Shown: positions 1-4,634 of the stretch, piece by piece
Layout of the letters: every line of letters begins with the position of its first letter
How positions within the stretch are numbered: the first letter of the stretch is position 1
Assembly (NCBI GenBank): GCA_002780675.1
Contig: PEUR01000068.1
Coordinates: 1 to 9,185, forward strand
Reading direction: 5' to 3'
DNA: 9,185 nt
Origin: Gallionellales bacterium CG03_land_8_20_14_0_80_55_15
GTDB lineage: Bacteria > Pseudomonadota > Gammaproteobacteria > Burkholderiales > Gallionellaceae
Position numbers and translations under genes: made by a program
The notes under the pieces: generated by a model
The model's input: the letters and a program-made list of their open reading frames with translations, nothing else
Told to the model about the DNA's origin: nothing
Databases searched by the model: none

Positions 1-2
1 AT

Positions 3-131
3 TTCCTCAATAAATGGCTGATCCAGCATGTCGTGCAGGAGGATTTGAAAATTGCCGAATATGCCGAAGACTCCGACCAGCGCCCCATCGGCGAAGATTT
101 ATACCAGCAATACCTGTCACTCGATAAATAG
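3..131 (+). CDS. C-terminal end of a probable hemerythrin-like protein (5' truncated)
   Basis: Only the last 42 codons are in the window, read from base 3 to the TAG at 129-131. The visible start is FLNKWLIQHVVQED, which fits the last helix of bacterial hemerythrin domains: a W-L-x-x-H-(I/V)-x-x-x-D pattern in which the His and the Asp five residues later are iron ligands (here residues 9 and 14 of the fragment). The tail after it (to ...LYQQYLSLDK) is hydrophilic and unremarkable. If correct, the protein binds O2 through a di-iron site, either as a small bacteriohemerythrin or as the sensory domain at the end of a larger signalling protein; the fragment cannot tell which. It converges with lolD. 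The identification rests on one short motif, so another helical protein remains possible. Confidence 0.5.
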   Translation, partial: FLNKWLIQHVVQEDLKIAEYAEDSDQRPIGEDLYQQYLSLDK

Positions 132-282
132 TAGTAAATCGTCCTGATTAAGTGTCTTTCGAGTAGGCTAGGTCGCTATTATCGCCTCCTTATTTTCAAA
201 TCTCCCTCAGTCCCCGTTTCTGGATTGGGCTGTCAACCCCAGCCCCCCATCCCCTGCCTCATTGCCCCCTCGCTAACGCTCT

Positions 283-297
283 CCCCCTTGAAGGGGG
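283..297. repeat. Short palindrome CCCCCTT-g-AAGGGGG
   Basis: A perfect 7-bp inverted repeat with a one-base centre. It is the opposite-orientation relative of the palindromes at 372-392 and 441-461 and is followed at 301-311 by a degenerate copy (AATCTACTCCC) of the sequence that leads into those two. It seems to be the leftmost member of a small repeat cluster. Confidence 0.6.
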
Positions 298-363
298 GGG
301 AATCTACTCCCGGTTCGGCTTGGAGTTCGAGAAAATTTACCTGTCCTTCTCATTAAGGGGGGA

Positions 364-399
364 AATTTACTCCCTCCCCTTCAAGGGGAGGGTTGGGGT
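364..399 (+). repeat. Direct repeat copy 1 with embedded 10-bp palindrome
   Basis: A 36-bp unit identical to 433-468. Its core, 372-392, is a perfect 10-bp inverted repeat (CCCTCCCCTT / AAGGGGAGGG) around a single C, followed by GTTGGGGT. C/G-rich palindromes of this kind recur between genes in many proteobacterial genomes (family knowledge recalled, not searched). Possible roles are a transcript-end hairpin or a REP-like mobile repeat. Confidence 0.75.
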
Positions 400-400
400 C

Positions 401-419
401 GAAGGAATGGCGCTCCTTC
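401..419. repeat. Hairpin GAAGGA-N7-TCCTTC between the two direct repeats
   Basis: A perfect 6-bp inverted repeat (401-406 with 414-419) with a 7-base loop, lying in the 33-bp spacer between the two copies of the 36-bp direct repeat. Three consecutive hairpins (372-392, 401-419, 441-461) therefore line up within 90 bp. Confidence 0.5.
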
Positions 420-432
420 ACCCCTGACCGGG

Positions 433-468
433 AATTTACTCCCTCCCCTTCAAGGGGAGGGTTGGGGT
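433..468 (+). repeat. Direct repeat copy 2 with embedded 10-bp palindrome
   Basis: Identical to 364-399 over 36 bp, offset by 69 bp. The palindrome is 441-450 / 452-461 around C451. This copy runs on into further G tracts that complete a G-quadruplex motif at 454-478. Confidence 0.75.
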
Positions 469-478
469 GGGGATGGGG
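454..478 (+). other. G-quadruplex-forming motif
   Basis: Five G tracts (4, 3, 4, 4 and 4 G) are separated by loops of only 1-2 bases (A, TT, T, AT). This satisfies the standard G3+N1-7 pattern with spare tracts. The first two tracts also form the right arm of the palindrome at 441-461, so hairpin and quadruplex are mutually exclusive structures. It lies between convergent genes on the + strand. Folding in the cell is inferred, not shown. Confidence 0.6.
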
Positions 479-575
479 TGGATGTGTAATCGTGATGAGC
501 GGTCATTTATGATTTCTTATCCCCATAACATGGCCTTTGGAAAAAAAGGGGGGGGCGAGGGGGCAGCGGTTAAAT

Positions 576-593
576 CCCCCTTTTCAAAGGGGG
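576..593. repeat. Short palindrome CCCCCTTT-tc-AAAGGGGG
   Basis: A perfect 8-bp inverted repeat with a 2-base loop, 21 bp after an A7-G8 run (541-555). It belongs to the same loose CCCCTT/AAGGGG family as the palindromes further left. It lies about 150 bp past the lolD stop, on the side where a lolD transcript would end, but no T run follows on either strand, so I do not call it an intrinsic terminator. Confidence 0.5.
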
Positions 594-743
594 CGGTTCA
601 AGCTGGATTAGGGAAGCGCTGATTTATTCGCCATTCTCGGTGTAGCCTGTCCCGTACTGATATACGGTACTAAATCCAATACCTTGATTAAAAAGGGTTT
701 TTACTTTTACGAAAATGACAAAATCGAATCAATCCGCCTCTTT

Positions 744-1415
744 TTAAGTCAGTACCCCGTCCACCAGTTGCAAGCGGCGTTCCATGCGTTTTGCCAGTTC
801 GAGATCGTGGGTTACGATAACAAAGCTGGTTTGCAGTTGCTCGTTGAGTTGCTGCATTAAATCAAACAGGGCTTCCGCGCTGGCGCGGTAGAGATTGCCG
901 GTCGGCTCGTCGGCCAGCACGCAGGCGGGTTCGGTGACCAGCGCGCGCGCCACGGCGGTGCGCTGGCGTTCGCCGCCGGACAACTCGCTGGGCAGATGAG
1001 CCAGGCGATGCGCCAGGCCGACCTTTTCCAGCATCGCGGCGGCAATCGGTTCGGCATCACGGCGTTTCATGCCGCGTATCAGCAGCGGCATGGCGACATT
1101 TTCCAGCGCCGTGAATTCCGGCAACAGGTGGTGGAACTGATACACGAAGCCAAGCGACTGGTTGCGGATATTGCCGCGCTGCGTCTCGTTCATGCCCTGC
1201 ACTTCCTGCCCCAGTATCTGCACGCTGCCGGAGCTTGCATTGTCCAACCCGCCCAGCAGATGCAGCAGGGTACTTTTGCCCGAACCGGAGCTCCCCACGA
1301 TGGCGATGCGTTCGCCGCGCGCAACCTCCAGATTGATGCCCTTCAAAACCGGCACGGCCAGTTTGTTCAGCATGAAAGTCTTGCCAAGCTCGCGGCAGGA
1401 AATCACCGTTTCCAT
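744..1415 (-). CDS. lolD: LolD, ATPase of the lipoprotein-releasing ABC transporter
   Basis: ATP-binding subunit of the Lol transporter. At the inner membrane it powers extraction of outer-membrane lipoproteins by the LolC/E-type permease and their hand-over to periplasmic LolA. With the ATG at 1413-1415 the protein has 223 residues, the usual length. Visible motifs: Walker [10 protein letters not shown] (41-49), Q-loop Q93, signature LSGGERQR (from 145), Walker B CVLADE with D169/E170, switch H203. LolD-typical stretches include LLHLLGGLD and [24 protein letters not shown]. The D-loop is odd: GNLY, where the family has GNLD (Y176, codon TAC at 888-890). An earlier in-frame ATG (1449-1451), overlapping the permease stop, would add 12 residues. 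I prefer 1415 because an AAGGA ribosome site precedes it and homologues begin near METVISC. It sits 28 bp after the permease gene, in the same operon. Confidence 0.95.
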   Translation of the reverse strand: METVISCRELGKTFMLNKLAVPVLKGINLEVARGERIAIVGSSGSGKSTLLHLLGGLDNASSGSVQILGQEVQGMNETQRGNIRNQSLGFVYQFHHLLPEFTALENVAMPLLIRGMKRRDAEPIAAAMLEKVGLAHRLAHLPSELSGGERQRTAVARALVTEPACVLADEPTGNLYRASAEALFDLMQQLNEQLQTSFVIVTHDLELAKRMERRLQLVDGVLT

Positions 1416-1439
1416 CCTCAATCCTTGATCCTCAATCCT
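1414..1439. repeat. 12-bp tandem direct repeat in the lolC/F-lolD junction
   Basis: ATCCTCAATCCT occurs at 1414-1425 and again at 1428-1439, separated by TG. Read on the - strand this is AGGATTGAGGAT twice. The copy next to the gene supplies the ribosome-binding purines and the A and T of the lolD start codon at 1415. It looks like a recent small tandem duplication of the translation-initiation region. Confidence 0.7.
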
Positions 1440-1443
1440 GCTT

Positions 1444-2688
1444 TTACTCATAGCGCAGCGCCTCCGCCGGTTGGGTCTTTGACGCGCGCCAGCTCGGATA
1501 GAGTGTCGCCAACAAGCTGATTAAAAAGGATAATCCTGATACCAGCAGCACTTCGTGGAGGCGCAAATCGGACGGCAGTTCGCTGATGTAATACACGTCC
1601 TTGGCGAGGAACTGCACGCCGAACAGATGTTCGATAAACGGTACGACCACGTTCAGGTTGAGCGCCAGCAGAACCCCGCAGACGCTGCCCGCCAGCGTGC
1701 CGATCACGCCTATCATCACCCCCTGCACGATAAAAATTTTCATGATGCTGGCGGGGGACGCGCCCAGCGTGCGCAAAATGGCGATGTCGGCCTGTTTGTC
1801 GGTCACCGCCATCACCAGCGTCGAGACGATATTGAACGCCGCCACCGCGACGATCAGCGACAGGATGATGAACATCATCTTCTTTTCCATCTGCACCGCC
1901 TTGAAATAATTGCCGTTCTGGTGCGTCCAGTCGTTGGCGTACAAGCCTTGCGGCATCTGGCTTTGCAGCGCGGCGGCGACAGCGGGAGCCGCGTCTATTT
2001 CGCGCAGTTTGGTGCTGATTCCGGTCACGGCATCACCCAGTTGAAACAGCTTTTGCGCGTCATTCATGTTAATCAGCGCCAGGCTGTTGTCGTAGGGAGC
2101 CATGCCGATTTCAAATATCCCCACCACGCGGAACTGCTTTAAGCGCGGCATCATTCCGGCGGGCGTGATCGAGCCTTGCGGCGCGATTAGCATGACTTTT
2201 TCGCCCATCCGCACGCCTAAAGCGCGCGCCAGATCGGAACCCAGCACAATGCCGAACTCGCCCGCGCGCAAATCGCCTAGTTCTCCCGCCTTGATTTTAT
2301 TGGCTAAATCGGTGATGGCGGTTTCCCGCGAAGGCTCGATGCCGCGCACCATCACGCCCTGCACGCTCTGGCCGAACGACAACATGCCTTGTCCGGCGAC
2401 GTAGGGTGCGGCGGCCAGCACTTGCGGGTGGCGTGCGACCTGAGCCAAAACGCCTTGCCAGCCCTCCATCCGCCCGCCGTCGGCGACCACTTCCAGATGC
2501 GGCGAAGCGCCCAACATACGCTCGCGGATTTCCTTCTGGAAGCCGTTCATCACCGACAACACCACAATCAGCGCCATCACGCCCAGCCCCATGCCCAGCA
2601 TGGAAATCAGCGAAATAAAGGAAATAAAATGATTGCGCCGCTTGGCGCGCGTGTAACGCAGACCGATGAAAAGTTCGTAGGGTTGCAA
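1444..2688 (-). CDS. Lipoprotein-releasing ABC transporter permease (LolC/LolE family, possibly LolF type)
   Basis: Inner-membrane permease that binds outer-membrane lipoproteins and transfers them to LolA, with LolD as ATPase. Starting at TTG 2686-2688 it has 414 residues, normal for the family, and opens with (M)[20 protein letters not shown], matching where homologues begin. Transmembrane segments fall near residues 21-48, 271-294, 320-346 and 378-400, with a large periplasmic domain between the first two. A Pro/Gly-rich stretch, [12 protein letters not shown] (170-181), sits where LolC carries its LolA-binding hook. The segment after the second helix ([15 protein letters not shown], from 297) is the conserved LolD-coupling region. 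The frame stays open to 2880, but those 64 residues look non-coding and overlap the divergent vapB start. No second permease is visible, which would suit a single LolF-type protein serving as both LolC and LolE; a distant lolE cannot be excluded. Confidence 0.9.
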   Translation of the reverse strand: MQPYELFIGLRYTRAKRRNHFISFISLISMLGMGLGVMALIVVLSVMNGFQKEIRERMLGASPHLEVVADGGRMEGWQGVLAQVARHPQVLAAAPYVAGQGMLSFGQSVQGVMVRGIEPSRETAITDLANKIKAGELGDLRAGEFGIVLGSDLARALGVRMGEKVMLIAPQGSITPAGMMPRLKQFRVVGIFEIGMAPYDNSLALINMNDAQKLFQLGDAVTGISTKLREIDAAPAVAAALQSQMPQGLYANDWTHQNGNYFKAVQMEKKMMFIILSLIVAVAAFNIVSTLVMAVTDKQADIAILRTLGASPASIMKIFIVQGVMIGVIGTLAGSVCGVLLALNLNVVVPFIEHLFGVQFLAKDVYYISELPSDLRLHEVLLVSGLSFLISLLATLYPSWRASKTQPAEALRYE

Positions 2689-2802
2689 GGTAAGAGGGTC
2701 GTAGAGTGGAAACGGGCGACAGTTTGCCACAAGGCGGCAAGCAATGGCAGATAGGAGGGCATATTTTGCCAAACCGCGCGAAGCGCCACCCTGAAAATGT
2801 AC

Positions 2803-2818
2803 CCTTGCTCTGACAAGG
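2803..2818. promoter_or_regulatory. Candidate operator upstream of the toxin-antitoxin pair
   Basis: An inverted repeat, CCTTG-N6-CAAGG (2803-2807 / 2814-2818), lies just upstream of the extended -10 element at 2827-2835, where a -35 would be. Ribbon-helix-helix antitoxins usually repress their own operon by binding short inverted repeats at this kind of position. The match is short, so the assignment is tentative. Confidence 0.3.
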
Positions 2819-2826
2819 TCGTGCTT

Positions 2827-2835
2827 TGGTATTAT
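2827..2835 (+). promoter_or_regulatory. Extended -10 promoter for vapBC
   Basis: TGGTATTAT fits the extended -10 consensus TGnTATAAT with one mismatch. A TTGCTC at 2805-2810 is a possible -35, but its spacing of 19 is long. Transcription would begin near 2842, giving a leader of about 28 bases before the ATG at 2870. The upstream in-frame ATG at 2837 would fall outside the transcript. Confidence 0.45.
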
Positions 2836-2869
2836 CATGCCCGCACACCTTATTTTGAGGAGCATTTTT

Positions 2870-3094
2870 ATGCTGACCATTGACCTTGAATTAGAAAAGT
2901 CATTACAGGCTATCGCCCAACGAGAGCATAGTTCGCCGAATGAAATTATTAAAAAGCTGATTAGTCAGTATATTACTGAAAAGAAATCGTCTGAATTAGT
3001 GACCGATATCGTGAAGGATTTACCGGAATTTCCCTGTTTTGCCAATCAGGACCCGTTGCAGCTACAAAGGTCATTGCGCGATGAGTGGAATTAA
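2870..3094 (+). CDS. VapB-type antitoxin, ribbon-helix-helix-like
   Basis: A 74-residue protein, the usual size for a type II antitoxin. The N-terminus has the ribbon-helix-helix look: a short hydrophobic strand, MLTIDL (1-6), a first helix at about 8-20, then SPNEIIKKLISQYI (22-35) as the second helix. It would bind DNA as a dimer and repress its own operon. The C-terminal part (about 40-74, ending QDPLQLQRSLRDEWN) would wrap around and inhibit the toxin. The start at 2870 is chosen because a GAGGAG ribosome site stands 7-8 bases upstream; an in-frame ATG at 2837 lacks one and would lie at the promoter. Its end overlaps the PIN-toxin gene by 14 bp, typical of translationally coupled toxin-antitoxin pairs. 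The exact antitoxin family cannot be fixed by eye. Confidence 0.75.
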   Translation: MLTIDLELEKSLQAIAQREHSSPNEIIKKLISQYITEKKSSELVTDIVKDLPEFPCFANQDPLQLQRSLRDEWN

Positions 3095-3440
3095 GTATTT
3101 GCTGGATACCAATATCATCATCGGACTGCTTGAACGGCAGCCTGTTGTTTTAGAGTTGTTTTCAGCAAGGCAAGTCAAAATAAACGAATGTGCTTACGCC
3201 TCAATCACCCGCATCGAGTTGTTAAGTTTTCCCGCGATTTCTTTTCCTGAAAAACAGGCGATTGAATCCGTATTGGCGCGCATGGTGTATCTCGCCATTA
3301 CCCCCGCCATTGAAGATGAAACGATAGCGTTCAGACGTGTTCACAAAACGAAACTGCCTGACTCCATTATCGCCGCTACATCCAGACACGCCCGGCTCGA
3401 GTTATTAACGCTCGACAAAAAATTGGCGGACAAGTTGTGA
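3081..3440 (+). CDS. vapC: VapC-family PIN-domain ribonuclease toxin
   Basis: A 119-residue single PIN domain. The four conserved acidic residues that coordinate the catalytic metal are all present: D9 in LLDTNIII, E46 in SITRIEL, D94 in KLPDSIIAAT and D112 in LLTLDKK. VapC toxins cut specific RNA sites (initiator tRNA, other tRNAs or rRNA, depending on the protein) and arrest growth when the antitoxin is lost; the target here is unknown. The ATG at 3081 overlaps the end of the antitoxin gene by 14 bp, with an AAAGG ribosome site inside that gene. An in-frame ATG at 3039 would add 14 residues (MPIRTRCSYKGHCA) that are simply the antitoxin gene read in another frame. All key residues are intact, so the toxin is probably active. 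Confidence 0.88.
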   Translation: MSGIKYLLDTNIIIGLLERQPVVLELFSARQVKINECAYASITRIELLSFPAISFPEKQAIESVLARMVYLAITPAIEDETIAFRRVHKTKLPDSIIAATSRHARLELLTLDKKLADKL

Positions 3441-3493
3441 GTGCGCTGCAATTACGGTTTCAGGGTTTTGTGGGGGAGTTGGAAGCTCACAAT

Positions 3494-3521
3494 TTGACTG
3501 ACGCGTAAACAAGACTGTCAT
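3494..3521 (+). promoter_or_regulatory. Possible promoter for the WYL regulator gene
   Basis: TTGACT at 3494-3499 matches five of six -35 consensus bases. A weak -10 (TGTCAT, 3516-3521) follows at a spacing of 16. The element begins right after CTCACAA (3486-3492), the right half of a separated inverted repeat with TTGTGAG at 3435-3441. An AAAGGG ribosome site at 3572-3577 precedes the regulator start. The -10 is poor, so this is only a candidate. Confidence 0.25.
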
Positions 3522-3586
3522 TGATTTACCAGCCTCACTTTCTCCCGTAGTTGCGCGTTTTTACAGCACAGAAAGGGTGTTGAAAT

Positions 3587-4585
3587 ATGGACAGTCTGCA
3601 ACGTATTTACAAGCTGCATCAGGTCATTTCCGCACGTCGCCACCCCGTATCCTGTCAGACTTTGCAAGCCGAACTTGGCTGCTCGCGCGCTACGGTCAGG
3701 CGCATCATTACGGAACTGCGCCTCTATTTCAATGCGCCGCTTGAATACGACCGATCACATAACGGCTACCGCTATGCGACTGGCGAAGGTCAGTCTTTCG
3801 AACTTCCCGGACTTTGGTTCAGTTCAACTGAAATTTACGCTTTGCTGACCACCCAGCAACTGTTGGCGCAAGTCCAGCCCGGACTGTTCGACGCACAACT
3901 CAAACCGGTCAGGGAACGTATCGAAAAAATACTTGCCGCCAGACACTTGGGTGACGAAAAACTTTTGTCCGGATACCCGAGCAGTGAAATTTTAAATCGG
4001 GTGCGCATCCTGCGCATGGCTGGACGCAGCACCTCCAACGAACATTTTCAAACTGTGGCGGGGGCATTGCTGCAAAGAAAACGCCTCGCCATTCGTTATC
4101 ACAGCCGCAGCGATGACACCGAAACCCACCGCGAAATCTCCCCGCAACGCCTCACCCATTACCGCGACAACTGGTATCTGGACGCATGGTGTCACCAGCG
4201 CAACGGACTGCGCAGCTTTGCCGTGGACAGGCTGCGTGAAGCGAAGATGCTGGAAAAAATAGCCAGGGATATTCCCGAGCAGGAACTGGATGCACACTTC
4301 GCCAGCAGCTACGGTATTTTCGCGGGGATACCCAAACACACCGCCGTATTGCGCTTCACCGCAGAGCGCGCCCGTTGGGTGGGGGAGGAGCAATGGCACC
4401 TGCAACAACAAGGCATCATCCTCGAAGATGGCAGCTACGAATTGCGCCTCCCTTATTCCGACCCGCGCGAGCTGGTGATGGACATCCTCAAACATGGCCC
4501 AGAAGTAGAGGTCATCGAGCCTGTATCATTACGTCAGCTATTAGTGGGAGCCTTGCAACACGCCTTACAGCAATATGAAAAATAA
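3587..4585 (+). CDS. HTH-WYL transcriptional regulator upstream of cas3
   Basis: A 332-residue regulator in three parts. The N-terminal helix-turn-helix (about 5-65) includes SCQTLQAELGCSRATVRRIITEL. The WYL domain (about 150-225) carries the name-giving W196-Y197-L198 in THYRDNWYLDAW, followed by RSFAVDRL. A C-terminal WCX-like segment (about 250-330) has the usual VLRFTAERARWV and SDPRELVMDILKHGPEVEVIEP. WYL domains are thought to sense a ligand, probably nucleic acid or nucleotide, and change DNA binding. Members control phage defence and CRISPR-Cas loci as well as DNA-damage and metabolic genes. It reads in the same direction as cas3, with only 49 bp between them, so I infer that it regulates the CRISPR operon. 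Activator or repressor cannot be told from sequence. It starts at ATG 3587 after an AAAGGG site. Confidence 0.88.
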   Translation: MDSLQRIYKLHQVISARRHPVSCQTLQAELGCSRATVRRIITELRLYFNAPLEYDRSHNGYRYATGEGQSFELPGLWFSSTEIYALLTTQQLLAQVQPGLFDAQLKPVRERIEKILAARHLGDEKLLSGYPSSEILNRVRILRMAGRSTSNEHFQTVAGALLQRKRLAIRYHSRSDDTETHREISPQRLTHYRDNWYLDAWCHQRNGLRSFAVDRLREAKMLEKIARDIPEQELDAHFASSYGIFAGIPKHTAVLRFTAERARWVGEEQWHLQQQGIILEDGSYELRLPYSDPRELVMDILKHGPEVEVIEPVSLRQLLVGALQHALQQYEK

Positions 4586-4592
4586 TTTCGAC

Positions 4593-4611
4593 AGGCTCGT
4601 GGATTGAGCCT
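4593..4611 (+). promoter_or_regulatory. Hairpin in the WYL-cas3 gap containing a type I-C-repeat-like sequence
   Basis: AGGCTC (4593-4598) pairs perfectly with GAGCCT (4606-4611) around a 7-base loop. CGTGGATTGA (4598-4607) spans this hairpin and equals the sequence found near the 3' end of many type I-C CRISPR repeats (CGTGGATTGAAAC, from memory). It sits about 25 bp upstream of the cas3 start, which has no clear ribosome site. It may be an operator or attenuator, a degenerate repeat remnant, or chance. Confidence 0.35.
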
Positions 4612-4634
4612 TTGATCTGGTTAGTATCCAACTT

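Larger units (their letters stand above)
132..743. other. 612-bp convergent intergenic region rich in palindromes and G/C tracts
   Basis: This gap lies between two converging genes, the hemerythrin-like tail and lolD, and holds no credible coding region. It contains C-rich tracts at 237-269, short palindromes of the type CCCCTT-n-AAGGGG (283-297, 372-392, 441-461, 576-593), a separate hairpin at 401-419, a 36-bp direct repeat, a G-quadruplex motif and an A7-G8 homopolymer run at 541-555. No canonical intrinsic terminator (stem followed by a T run) stands out for either gene. The right third (about 600-743) is AT-richer and shows only a weak 5-bp inverted repeat, CCGTA/TACGG, around 653-670. 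Confidence 0.7.

Noticed and set aside
541..555. A7-G8 homopolymer run as a possible phase-variation switch
   Set aside because: It lies in non-coding sequence between convergent genes, far from any start codon or promoter I can identify, so slippage would have no obvious effect.
132..743. A tRNA or other structured RNA gene in the large intergenic region
   Set aside because: I found no cloverleaf, no terminal CCA, and no known riboswitch-like layout; only short C/G palindromes are present.
996..1520. A 174-codon open frame on the + strand across lolD and the permease end
   Set aside because: It is antisense to a strongly conserved ABC ATPase, has a His/Gln/Arg-rich composition typical of shadow frames, and shows no motif.
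1555..2142. A 195-codon open frame on the + strand within the permease gene
   Set aside because: It is antisense to the permease, and its extreme His/Gln/Arg/Asp content is a by-product of the GC-rich reverse strand.
2689..2880. N-terminal extension of the Lol permease to the ATG at 2880
   Set aside because: The extra 64 residues do not resemble the family, contain the vapB promoter and start on the opposite strand, and leave the protein longer than usual.
3437..3508. A 23-codon GTG-started frame overlapping the vapC stop
   Set aside because: It has no homology I can recognise and no separate ribosome site, and it runs across the presumed regulatory region of the WYL gene.
4586..4634. A CRISPR array or intact repeat upstream of cas3
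   Set aside because: Only one 10-base partial match to I-C repeats is present, with no second copy, no repeat-spacer periodicity and no complete repeat stem. No array was seen anywhere in the window.
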